Part shown: positions 39,130 to 50,951 of the stretch, piece after piece
Layout: every line of letters starts with the position of its first letter
How positions within the stretch are numbered: the stretch's first letter is position 1
Source: Ichthyophthirius multifiliis
Taxonomy: Eukaryota; Ciliophora; Oligohymenophorea; Hymenostomatida
Direction of reading: 5' to 3'
Length of the DNA stretch: 64,000 bases
NCBI RefSeq assembly: GCF_000220395.1
Contig: NW_004086132.1
Span: 62,001 to 126,000 of the forward strand
Program-made: the position numbers and the translations under genes
The notes under the pieces: model-generated
Told to the model about the DNA's origin: nothing
Seen by the model: only the letters and a program-made list of their open reading frames with translations
Database searches by the model: none

Positions 39130-40127
39130 ATGGATTTTAATACATTTAGTTTTATTAGCTTTAATAATATATATGTTAATATATCTTTAGTATTAATAGC
39201 TGTAATATTACTAAAATAATACATAAATGGAGGTGTATGTAGAATAAAAAAAGATTTAGCAGGCTAAATAGTAATAATAACAGGTTCAAATACAGGAATA
39301 GGTTTAGAAACAGCAAAAGCACTAGCCAAATAAGGAGCGAAAATAATACTAGCTTGTAGAGACGAAAATAGAGGGAAAAACGCAGAATTGTTGGTCAATT
39401 AAATAAGAGAGAAATCCGCTCATTTTATGAAATTAGATCTTTCTGATTTATCATAAATTCGATTATTTGTAAATGAATTTAAATAAAAATATGATAGATT
39501 AGATGTTTTATTAAATAACGCAGGACTAATGAGCCCTTCGGAAAGACTTTTAACAAAAGACGGTTTTGAAATTTAATTTGGAACAAATCATTTAGGTCAT
39601 TTTCTTTTGACAAATTTGCTTTTAGATTTACTTAAAAAGACTTAAAATTCTAGAGTTGTTAATGTTTCCTCAATGGCTCATTTCAATAAATTTCCCTGTT
39701 ATTCTAAAATACACTTGGATGATTATAATTTTGAGAAAAAATATTGTATGTATTAAACTTATGGTTAGAGTAAATTAGCTAATGTTCTTTTTACAAAATA
39801 ATTGTAAAGAATTTTTGATAAAGAAAATTTAAAAATAAAAGCTGTTTGTTTACATCCAGGTGTTGTTAGAACTGAATTATTTAGGTATTATAATAAAGGT
39901 TATATGAATTATATTAATTCTCTAGTTTATCCTTTAATAAATTTCTTTTTAAAAGTCCTTTATAAGGCGCTTAAACTAATATTTATTGTTCTATTGAGGA
40001 TTTTGATAAATTATAAGCAGGTGAGTATTATTCTGACTGTAAAGTTAAAAAAAGTTCTAAAGAAAGCTACGATGAAAATATTGCTTAGAAATTATGGGAT
40101 TTATCTTTTAAGTTGGTTAAACTTTGA
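39130..40127 (+). CDS. Short-chain dehydrogenase/reductase, retinol dehydrogenase-like (apparent frameshift)
   Basis: This is an NAD(P)-dependent oxidoreductase anchored by an N-terminal hydrophobic helix (ISLVLIAVILL). From ATG 39130 the Rossmann motifs are clear: TGSNTGIG for cofactor, LACRDENRGK, LDLSDLSQIR, LLNNAGLM, VNVSSMAHF (catalytic Ser), and YGQSK giving the Tyr-x3-Lys pair, then HPGVVRTELF. After YPLINFFL the frame must change to read KSPLQGAQTNIYCSIEDFD and EYYSDCKVKKSS up to TGA 40125-40127. Adding one base in TTTTTAAAA at 39946-39954 gives 999 bp, 332 residues, and the expected family sequence. An alternative 71 bp intron (39885-39955) also restores the frame but would delete a segment that relatives keep. 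Typical substrates are retinoids or other lipophilic ketones; the real one is unknown. Confidence 0.85.
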
Positions 40128-40584
40128 AATATTTTATATTATTTGAAAATTATAGTTTTAAGTTTTATTTTTTTTAGGTATAAGTAATAAAAATATGCAG
40201 TAAATTTTATATTTATATTAATAATATCAATTTTTTTTTGATTTATTAATTAAAGAATAAGTCTAAATATAAGTTTAATATATTTAAATATATAAAAATT
40301 ATAAATATTTAGAAATAATATATTTCGGAATTAGTTTAAAACAATAATAAATAATATTATAAATATATAATATTTTACTTTAATATATTAATTTTTTTTA
40401 GTTTTATTAATATATATATTTTTTTTATATATATGTGTATTTTTGTAGATATTTACATAATTTTTTATAGTACAAAAATTTTCAATAACAAATTATTTTA
40501 ATTTAATATTGCTTGAATTATTTTAAAAAACAATATAAATTATAAATATATTTAATACAAATTAAATTTTTTTTATTATTAAAG
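40128..40584. other. AT-rich intergenic region
   Basis: This lies between the dehydrogenase gene and the first GST relic. Only A/T-rich sequence is seen. Confidence 0.5.
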
Positions 40585-41210
40585 AATCACTCACCTAGAC
40601 GCAAAGTACTTTTAGATATATATATCTATTAAAATTAATGAATTATTTAACTTCATTTTGGCTTTTGAATCTATTAATGTAATCAATCATTTAATCTAAC
40701 TTAGCAAGATAAACATGTTAATATATTATAAAAGTTCATAGAATAAGAAATCATCTGTCGATAATATTTGAACTAAGAAGTCTTTATTTCTTAAATATTA
40801 ACTAATTTTTTTTAATCTTAAATCAAATTTTTCATTCTAATAAGTTTCTTTAACTTCATTATTGTATTAAACTATGGAAGGAATCAAAATTATTTGGTGT
40901 GATTTTTTAAATCACCCAAATACTTATAAAATTTTGATTTTTCTTTCATTTAAACATATATTATAATTTTATTCTATAAGTTCTAATCTGATACTTTTTT
41001 TAATTATATAATAAGTAATAGAATTAAATTCTGTTAATTTTAAATCTCTATCAATTAAATATGGGAGATTAGCAAAATTTAAAACAAATGTTTATTTATT
41101 TTAAGAAATCTTAGGTATATTAAATAGAGTTTTTAAGTAATCTAAAATAGTACCAATTAGTTTATTAGCAACTCTTATTTGTCAATATCAAAGTCAATTT
41201 TTTTATTTTT
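40585..41210 (-). pseudogene. Glutathione S-transferase relic, copy 1
   Basis: The minus strand shows a mu/sigma-like GST in pieces. FDIDK (about 41203-41189) shifts frame into RVANKLIGTILDYLKTLF, then FANLPYLIDRDLKLTEFNSI and TYYIIKKSIRLELIEQNY. A TGA follows at about 40915. A second piece reads KETYQNEKFDLRLKKISQYL, NKDFLVQILSTDDFLFYELL and QYINMF, with TGA soon after. A third piece (RFKSQNEVKQFINFNRYIYL) matches the family C-terminus. Order and spacing follow the GST N- and C-terminal domains, but at least three disruptions occur and usual residues are replaced (SNAI is FNSI, the Gly after the first strand is lost). No intron set was found that joins the pieces. It is best explained as a decayed gene. 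Confidence 0.72.
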
Positions 41211-42404
41211 AATAATTTTTTTTTTTTAAAAAAAAAAATTTTTAGTTTTATGTAGAAAATATAAGGAAAATCTGATTGGATTATTATATTTTATATTTCT
41301 TTAATATATTAATTATATAAAATACTTTTAAATAGATAATAATTAAAAATATCTTTTTTTCACTTAAATTAATAATAATTAAGTATAAAAATATTTAAAT
41401 TAAAATAGAATAGTAAAAAAAAAGATTTTTCTTTTTAAATTCTAGAATTTGTTAATTTTAAATATAATAAAATCATATATTAAAGTTATATAAAATAAAA
41501 TAAATTTATACTCCTTTTAATTTTTTAAAAACTTCTATATATATTTTTTTTATTATTATTATTTTGCTTTATACCTAAATACGTATTATTTAAACAATAG
41601 TAAATAAAAAAAAATAGAAAAAAAACGAAATTAATTATTAAAATGTTAGTTAAAAAATACATATAATTTTTAGATAATATAATATTTAATTTAAGAAAGC
41701 TTATTTTATATAGTAAAAAAATAAATTATTAAATAAAATTTTTAAAATATTATTTTAATATATAATTATATATTATATAGCTAATCATTTTTTTAAAATA
41801 TATACAATATTATTTTAATTATTGTCAATTAATTTTTAATAAATAATCACTCCAATAATATTAGGATATAAATTAAAATATTTAAATTTAATTATTCTTT
41901 TTATCGAATAATTGATAGAATAAATTATTTTTAAATTAAATATAACTTAAATATTATTCTAGGAAAATTTATTTTTAAAAAATATATTTTTTTTATTTAT
42001 AAAAAATATGATTATAAATAAATAAAAATTTATTAAATTTAAAAATATATAAATAAAAAAATATAAATCGAATCTTTTTATTTTTTTAATTATTAAAATT
42101 AATATATTAATCTTTTTCATTTAATAATAATAAATATTTTTATTTAATATTATTTAATATATATTTATATATTTATATATTTATATATTTATATATATAT
42201 TTTTTTTTCTTTCTGAAAACTTTATTATTATAGCTTTTTTTTTTTTATAAAAGAATTAAATAATAAATATTCAATAAAATGACTATATACTATATCCTAA
42301 TATTATTATTATATAATTTAATATTACATATAAATTAAAAAAAAATATATTCTATTTTACATTATTTAAGAAATTTTGTTATTAAACTAGTAATTAAATA
42401 CTAT
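41211..42404. other. AT-rich region between the two GST relics
   Basis: A/T-rich sequence, including a T12A11 block at 41216-41238. No coding segment was recognised on either strand. Confidence 0.5.
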
Positions 42405-42725
42405 TTAAGTTTTGACTAAGAATCCTTTGTTTTTCTTAAATATTTTGTATATTATATAAATATTATCTTAGTGATTTTTTTTCATTAAAATAAGCTTTCT
42501 TTAACTATATTAAAATTAGGTCTCCTAATGAATTTTATAAACATATATATAATTATAAAATTTTGATTTATTTTTGAATGAAAGATCAGATTAAACAGTG
42601 TTTATCCTATAAAATCTATATATGTTCCACTTATTTTAATTTTATAATGAGTAATTGCAGGAATATAAATTCAGAATCACCATCAACTAAATAAAGGAGA
42701 TTCAGAAAACCTAAACCCAAAGATT
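42405..42725 (-). pseudogene. Glutathione S-transferase relic, copy 2 (more decayed)
   Basis: Minus-strand pieces in different frames read FLNLLYLVDGDSEF, then PAITHYKIKISGTYIDFIGQ, then VKESLF / KKAYFNEKK and KYLRKTKDS. They align in the same order as copy 1 (NLPYLIDRDLKLTEF, ITYYIIKKSIRLELIEQ, VKETYQNEK, QYLRNKDF). Frame changes occur between every piece, so it cannot be translated. It sits about 1.2 kb upstream of copy 1 on the same strand. Confidence 0.6.
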
Positions 42726-43489
42726 TTTAATCTTAAACATTTTACATTGTATATAATTTTCTAAATGATTAATTAATAAATAGAATTTTTATTGTTATAA
42801 GAGTATTTTTGTTAACATTTTTAATCAATGCATTATTTTGTTTTTATACTTTTTTGATTATATAACCAAAATTTGAAATTCGAAGCAGAATATCAAAAAT
42901 AATATTTTTTTTATGAAAAAGTATATAATTTAAAATATAATCAACGTATATTTTATTGTATTTTTTTTTATATTTTTTGTATAAAAAATGAACTTTATAG
43001 TTAAAATAATAGAAAATTAACGATTATTTATTTGTTGCTTTTAAATTTTAGAGGATTGAAATATATTCTAATTAAAAACTTTATTAAAATATATTTATAA
43101 CATTAAATTTAAAAAATATAAGTAATTTATTTTTGATAAAATATTTTTGTATTCATTTATATTAAATTTATTTTATAATATTATAATTAGAAAATTTTAA
43201 AACATAGATAATAAACATCATCACTTCCAAAATTATTTTATAAAATAAAGAGTTAATCTTTAATTAAATGTATTATTATTATTTTATCCTAAAAAATGTA
43301 TTCTTGATATATATATTAGTCTAATTATAGTTTTTTTTTTTAAAAAAAAAAATATAATATTTTAGTATATTAAAATTGAAGAAAATTATTTAAAGTTTAT
43401 AAAAGAAAGTTTATAAAAATATTAAAAAAGTCATTTTTAAAATAAAAAATTTATTAATTAATTCTTTTTTTTAAATTAAATATTATAAA
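42726..43489. other. AT-rich region next to the truncated dynein gene
   Basis: This lies where the rest of a dynein heavy chain would be expected on the minus strand, but no dynein-like sequence is seen in any frame. It contains a T11A11 block at 43331-43352. Confidence 0.5.
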
Positions 43490-46400
43490 TCAAATTATTG
43501 ATTTCTTTTTAAACTTTTAATTATTCAAATTAGCATTTTAAATTATTTAATTATATTTAACAATTTTTTTCTTTTATTTCTCAATATTAATTTCGTATAC
43601 TAAAGGTGTAACTTAAATTTATTTAATTAATCCTGACCAAAACCCTTCAATTAAATCAAGAGTATTATTATTATTATTATTTTAATTATCCTAAGAGTTA
43701 TTTTCGCAAAATAATTTAAACTAAACATAATTTTCCTATAAAAACTAAAGACTTTATACCCAAGATTCAATGTCTTTAATTTTCTAATCAATATTAGTAA
43801 TTTTTATATAAATTTAATCATTAAATTATGATGATTTAATTTAAAAAATACATTCATAATAATTTTTTAAATTAACCAAAACATAAGAAATATTAGAAAT
43901 AATTAAAGTATTAAAAAAAGGTTCAAAAACAAAAGTTAAGTCCTTCACATTATCTATAGTTTCATTCATTTTTTTTTATATTTATAAAATTTATTCCGCT
44001 TTATCATGAATTTCAATCATCTTTTCTTTAAAATGATTTAAACCTAAATCAATTAATGTTTTTAAAGACATATCGTCATCAGGTTCTATTTCTTATAAAC
44101 AACATTCATTTAATAATATTTTTATATACTAAGGTCTTTTTTAAAATGCTTCACTTGTTAAATATTATATCATCTAAGAATGTTCCTTTTTTGTTATTTA
44201 TTTTAATTTATTTTTATATATTGTTACTTTTTGTTTATTAAGTTCTTTTTATATATCTTCAAGCACTTTTTTTGCATTTTTGCTATCTTAAGCTTCTAAT
44301 TATTACTAGATATTATCTTTATTTGTCTAATAATATTATAGTCTTTCTGTAAAATTTTAATAGTTTACTTTTAATAAAGGACCTATCATCCATTTACAAA
44401 TATCTATTTATAATTCATATGCTATTTCCCACATATTTACATAAGGTTAAGCTTTTATATTAATTTCTATTAACAATTCATAAGAAGTAGGTTTTAAATT
44501 TAATAAGATTTCTCTTTTATTGAAATTATTTACCTAATAAATTGCATCTTTTATATGTTCACTTAAAGATTAAGTGTCTAAATTAATATCTTTAGCCATT
44601 TAGAAATTATTAAGGCTTTATATAAATAATAAATCTTGATTCAATTTTCTTATTTTTTACTATATGATATTTTTTTCTTTATCTAAATTATCCTTTATTT
44701 ATTTTTCTTTTTAATCTATTATTTAAATACAAGATTATATTGATGATTAAATTTTTGCTGGCCACATATATAAAAGCCAGTATTTTTAAAGTATTTCTCC
44801 TTAAATTTCAAAATAAAGATTTTATAGGATTTATATATATTATTTTATGTTTTTAACCTTATTTTTTGTTTAATATTTTTAAAATATATATCAATATTTT
44901 TGTTATTATTACTTTTTAAGTAAGTACATATAAATCATTATCACTTTAGTTGATTGTTTATTTTAAAAAAGCTAATTATTCTTCATTTTTTGGTTATTCT
45001 TTTATTTTATGGTCTATATTTTAATAAGTTAATTATACTTCATCTATTTGTTATTTGAGTATTTCTAAAATTAAATTAATTACCTAATCTAATATTAATT
45101 AACAAGAGTCTTATAATTCCTTTTTTAATTAATAAGTTTCAATAAAAAAGATCTCTCCAATAACATTATTATTAGACGTCGATTTAATTTAGAAAATAAT
45201 TTATTTGAATTAAATAAGAAAAGACTCTATTTTTTCAATAGAAAGTAGAGAATATTAAGTTTAGTGATTTTCTTAAGAAAGTATAAAAATGTCATTTTTA
45301 ATATTATCGAATAAAATGAATTTAAGGAAAATAGAATATTAATTAATTAAAGGGGAAACATATTTATTTCATTCTTTTAATAATAATTATGATATTTTTT
45401 CGGAAACATAATTAGTATTAATTTCATAATATTATTTTCCTTTATAAAACTCAATTAAAGGGACAAATGTTTTTTCGAAAATTTCAAAAGAATTAACTAG
45501 TTATTCTAAATGGATAGATATAACAGAATTTAATTTATTTATTAAGTCCTCAAATAAAGGAAAACTTATTATTTTATTTTAAAAAAAACTCAATTTTATT
45601 TTAATGAGATTCTTTTCTTTTTTTTTCCATATTAAGTCTTCGTTTTATGGAAAAGAATATGATTTTAAAAAATTAAACCATTTATCGGCTTATAAAGTAA
45701 ATATTTATTCCTATAAAAAATATTTTATTTAAAATTCAATTCTTTTAAGGAATATTTTCAATTCAGATTTTTCATAATTATCCATATTTAATTCAAAAAA
45801 GAAGATATCTTATCTTAATTAATCTTAAATTTCACAAATTATATTTTCTCTGAAATTTATTAATAGATTTCTCTCCATTTTTTTAATTTAAGTTTTTTAT
45901 ATATCAATTAAAGTGTTCACTTCTAAAGGCGTTTTTTCCAAAAATTCATTCAGAAATTAATTTTAGGTATAAATTTCACAATTTTTAGCAAATATTTATA
46001 AAGTCTTTATGCATTTTTATGAAAAAATTTTATATTTTTTGGCTAGAATTTAAGAAACAATACTAGTATTATTTTCTAAACCTTTAAAAATACACCCATA
46101 TGTTTAAAATTTAGGCAAATTAAAATACCGGATTTCTATTTATAATTCTTAAGTAAAAAAATCAGGTGTTTTTTCCATTTATTTAAATGCATATAATTAC
46201 TTTAGAGTTTTTTGATGAATTAAATCAACCTCCTATATTAATTCTCCCAACATTTTTTCCGAAACAATCTTTTATTGGATTTTAAAAAAGTGAAAATTTA
46301 TCAAACATTTGCGAAAAATACTTGTTTTGACATCATTAGAGATTCCTTGGGCTATATTATTATCTAAAGAGTCTATATATTGATAGAATTTGAGGTCTTA

Positions 46401-47720
46401 ATTAAATTATTTATTAATTTTATTGATTTAAATTATTCTTTATTTTAAATTTTCGATTTTTTCGAATCTAAAAATTATTGCTTTTCTATCAATCCATTTT
46501 TTTTCAGGTTTTTTTTCCAAAATGGTTTCTACTAAATATTTATCTATTTTCTCATTATAGTCTTTAACTTTTATTTTTTCCCATCTATATTCCCCTTATC
46601 TATAAAATAAAGACCTTCCATGGTATTTATTGGGCATTTTTTATACTTGTTTTAGCCATTCTTGTCCATTTAAATCATTTGGAATAATTTCGTTTTATTA
46701 ATAATAATAATTTTTATTTATTTCTTTTATTTTTATCCCATTTTTCGATAAATTTCTCAATTCTTCATCTTCTTCATTAAAGGGTTAAAAATCATTATAT
46801 TATTAAAAATTAGGCTTTTTTCTGGCCTCTTCTAATTCTAGTTAGTATTTTGTATTATATGAAGAATCTCTTCTCAAAGTAGTACTTCTACAAAGTTTTT
46901 ATTCATCATCATCTGCTACTATTATTAGGTTTTTTACTTTGTCTAAAAACTCTAGCTCACTTATATCACTGTCGAGATCAGATTCAGAAGAATTAGAAAC
47001 GCTTTTCCTATTATTTTTATTATTATATTTAGTCTTTTTTTAGATATTAAAAAAGGTTTTTAAAAGTTCTTATTGAGACTTTATTTTAGTTTATGAAACT
47101 TATGAAAGACGCTTTTATATTTATGATTAGGAGTTTTCTAAACTACTATTATTTACGATATGATTTTTGGGAAAGTTTTATCCTTCTTTTACAAATTTAA
47201 AATTAAAAAAATTACCTTTTTTTTAATTTTCGGGAAGTTTTTTTTTTACTTGATTTTCTACATATTCTTCTTCTTCTTTGTGGTTTAGATTAGTTATTTC
47301 AGTTATAAAATAAGATTAATTTGTTACATTTATTCTATTTTCTTGAATTTATAATTACTATTGCCTTTTTGTTTACAATGATTTTCCTAAAGGTTAATAA
47401 GGAATAGTTTTTATTTAATTTTTTTTTGTATTTATTTATATTGGTTCGTTTCTTTTAGTATTTTTTTTATTTGAATAGGATTAATTTTTAGGAGAATATT
47501 ATTAGTTTTAGCAAGAATTTTATTTATTTTAAGGAGTATTTTCATGAAATTATTTATTTTTTTCTAAATGTAAAGTGAATAAATTTGGTGAAAGATTTTT
47601 ATTTAAATATTTATTATTTTCTAATTATTTTATGGGGCTTTTTGATAAGGATTATTATGAAAAAATTGATTGTTTATTAAATGAACTATTTCTTTCTAAG
47701 CTTCTTTTCCTAATTATTAT
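43490..47720 (-). CDS. Axonemal-type dynein heavy chain, truncated in the linker (no motor)
   Basis: The minus-strand frame begins before about 47710 (first exon not found; no in-frame ATG near the 5' end) with a long Ser/Asn/Lys/Gln-rich N-terminus. Then comes the dynein tail: DLNGQEWLKQVQKMPNKYHG with RSLFYRQGEYRWEKIKVKDY, typical of single-headed inner-arm heavy chains. Further on, YVNMWEIAYELQIDICKWM and IGPLLKVNYQNFTERLQYY match the DHC N2 region, followed by EIEPDDDMSLKTLIDLGL and FVFEPFF of the linker. The frame ends about 40 residues after LIEGFWSGLIKQIQVTP at TGA 43492-43490, within the linker. AAA1-AAA6 and the microtubule-binding stalk are absent, and nothing dynein-like lies downstream. 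About 1,350 residues instead of the usual >4,000. It could be a decayed gene, a rearrangement product, or a real headless tail protein that binds dynein light/intermediate chains. Confidence 0.78.
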
Positions 47721-48358
47721 ATTTTTTTTTTTGATGATTTTAATATTTTTTTTTTTAAATTTTTTTTAAATAAATATTTGATTTTTACAATTTTATTGTA
47801 AATATATGTTTTTATTTTATAAAAAAAATAAAATATTATTATATATATATATATATGTATGAATTTTTATTTGATCTTTAGATGATTATTAAAAATTAAT
47901 TGTTTTTTTTTTTTAAAGTACATTATTTTATTTATTTTCAAGTTAGGACTATTATATATTTATTTAATTAGTATGTTTGGTAGTTTTATCTTTTTTATTA
48001 GCACTAATATTTTTATAATTTTTATATTAAAGTCAAATATATATATTTGAAAAATACATTCTTTAGTATTCATTTTTATTAATTTTGAATTTAACAACAG
48101 ATTTATTTTTTTAAAAAATAAATAAATATTAATTTTAAATATTTCATATAAAAAATAAATAATCAAATTATTTTTGAAAAATAATTATATTAAATAAATA
48201 TCCTATATTATATAAATTATTGATATTAATATGTGAATAAATTATATTATTAAAATGTCAATTATATTTAAATATCTGATTTATAAATATTAATATATAT
48301 ATATAACAAATTAAAAATATATTCAATCTATAATACTTCGAAATTTACTTAATAATTG
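47721..48358. other. AT-rich divergent intergenic region
   Basis: This lies between the dynein tail gene and the LRR gene and should hold both promoters and possibly the first dynein exon. There is a (TA)n tract at about 47839-47857. No other gene was seen. Confidence 0.5.
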
Positions 48359-50787
48359 ATGCCTTATAAAAAAAAACATTCAGCAATATCTTTTTAACAA
48401 AAAATAAAAGAAAAAGAAGAAAATTTACAATTACAAATTTTTCATTAAGAAAATTAAAACAAAAGTTAAAATAAATAATAATAATAACAATATAATAATA
48501 AAAGGCATAAAAAAATTCATTAATATTAAGATTCTAAAATATAAATTTTAAAAGATATTTAAAAAAATATATAAATTATTTAAGAAAACAATTCTAACAC
48601 GTCATAGTAATCGAATAAAAAAATAAATTCTCTATTTTAATATGAGAAGTATATTTTATTCTTTAATATAATTATTGTATTAATAATATTTCTATAGTGT
48701 ACTTAATTATTATTTTATTTATATTTAAAAACATATTTAAAAAAAAAGATTATGTTATATGTGTCTAATTATATAATTTTTCCTTATATGATAAAATGAA
48801 AACTTAAATATAAAATCAAAGTTAGTAAATAAAAAATAATTAAAAATATAATTATTTTAATTTATAGATAAAGAAAATTAAAATTTGAAAGGAGAAATAA
48901 ACAAGATAAAAAATTAACTATATTTATGCAAAAATACAAAATCTTATTATAAGATAAATCAAAATATACATGCTATAAATAAAGAATATTTAAATAAAGA
49001 TAAAAATTAAAGAAAATTTATAGATTAAATAAAATTTAATTAGTTTATAGAAGAAAATAAAGTTTTTTTATATATATTTGAAATAAAAATAATATTATAA
49101 AAGAAAAAAATTTCATTAATAGAATAATTTGATTATGATAATAGGCTTATATCTTTAAAAATAGAAGAGTAAAAAAATAAAATAAAATAAATAGAATAGA
49201 AAATCATATAAAAAATAATAAAATTATTAGTTTTAAAATGAAATAAAAAATAAATATTTAAATAAAATATATATATATATATATATATTATATATAAATA
49301 TATATATATTTATTTTTATTATTTATTCATATAGTTTTAATAAAATAAATGATGATGAATTAACGAAAATTATTTTAGGACTTTATAATTTCTAATTTAT
49401 TTAATTACTTGAAATAAATTTTAAGTATATATTTATCTTATTCTTTTTATAAATAAATAATTAGAAAAAATAAGCTTATAACCGATATTGGACTAACTGA
49501 AATTTCTTAATATATTTAAAATATGCAATATTTATAATATATTGATCTTAATTTTGAGTAAATAAATACGAATATATTTTATTTTTTTTAATCAATACAG
49601 TTAAAATGATTAATTTACAGATGTTAGTTTTGTCAATTTATCAAAATCTTTAAAAAATTTAAATAATCTTTAAAATTTAAACCTTAGCTTTTAGTATCAT
49701 ATTATTTGATTTTTTTATTTTTTTTATAATATAAGTAATAATAATGATTTTACAGATAACGGATTAAAATAACTATCTAATACTTTAATAAATTTTAAAA
49801 ATATTTTAGCTTTAAACCTTAATTTCAAGTAATATTATATGTATAAATATAAAAATTATAATTTTATATTAGTTGGAATGAGAAGTTCACTGATAAAGGA
49901 TTAATTGATTTATCTTAATCTTTAAGTTATTAATAGACTTTAAAAAATATTACTTTGAATATTTAGTAAACAATTATTATATTAATTTAATTAATTTTTT
50001 ATAATTAGTTATAATGAAAATTTTGAAGATGAAAGTCTGATTGTTTTATCTAAAAATTTAATTAAATTATTAAATTTAGAATATCTAAATTTGAACTTTT
50101 TGTATAATTATATATTTTTTTTTTTTGTATATAAAAACAAAAAAGCTGGAATAAAAAGTTTACAGATAAAGCTTTAATCGAATTTTCAAATAGTGTGTCT
50201 TAATTGTATAATTTAAAGAGCATAATTATAAACTTTACGTAAATAAATATAATCGTTAATTATATATAACTTTTTATAATATTTATATAAAAATAAACAG
50301 AAGTAATAATAATTTCAGTGACTTTGGTCTAATTAAATTTTTTAATGGACTAAATAAATTAAAAAACATAATAAATTTAAATATTGAAATGGGGTAATTT
50401 TTGTTTTATTATATTTATTTAAATTTAAAATAAAAGAAATAATAAGCAATTTACAGACTAATTATTAATAAAAATAAATGAAACTATTTAAAGTTTAAAA
50501 TAATTAAATTGCTTAAAATTGAATTTTATGTAACAAAAAATTATTTAAAATTTATTAAAATTAATAGATAAAATAAAAATTTTTCTAATGAAGCTTTAAG
50601 ATAATTTATAAAAATAATCAAAACTTTTAATTAAATAAACTAAATTAATTTGAATTTTTCGTAAAATAAAAATATTATAAGTATTTAAAATTTTTAATTT
50701 ATTAAATATTTTTTTGTTTTTTTTTTTTTTATAAAAAAAAGTCTTTTATAAATATATAGCAAAGATTAATTAGCTAAATATACTTGA
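48359..50787 (+). CDS. Leucine-rich-repeat protein, one repeat per exon
   Basis: ATG 48359 (MPYKKKHSAISFQQKIKEKE) begins a Lys/Gln/Asn-rich N-terminal half spread over several exons (48359 to about 49320, exon ends uncertain). From 49335 there is an array of leucine-rich repeats of the form N-x-x-F-T-D-x-G-L-x-x-L-x(5)-L-x(3)-L-x-x-L-x-L-N-F, e.g. FTDKGLIDLSQSL and FTDNGLKQLSNTL. Nine consecutive exons are exactly 93 bp (31 residues) and the first is 90 bp, all split by phase-2 introns of 38-85 bp. The last intron is 50661-50741 and a short final exon ends at TGA 50785-50787. Such LRRs (RNase-inhibitor/RanGAP-like) form a curved protein-binding surface. No kinase or other catalytic domain was seen, and the partner is unknown. 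Confidence 0.8.
49335..50660 (+). repeat. Tandem exon-intron duplication array of LRR units
   Basis: Exons at 49335-49424 (90 bp), then nine of 93 bp each: 49465-49557, 49601-49693, 49736-49828, 49873-49965, 50009-50101, 50146-50238, 50301-50393, 50437-50529 and 50568-50660. All share the same splice phase, so each exon could be duplicated or skipped without changing frame. Introns differ in length and sequence. Confidence 0.85.
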
Positions 50788-50951
50788 TTAATATAAAAAT
50801 ATAAATTAAAAATTTATTAAATATATTTTTATCTAAATAATTATTATTTATCAAATATATTTTACTCTTTTTATAAACATATATATTTATTTATATATTT
50901 ATTATTTGTATCTGCTACAATAATTAAAAATAAAATCAGAAATAAAATAAA

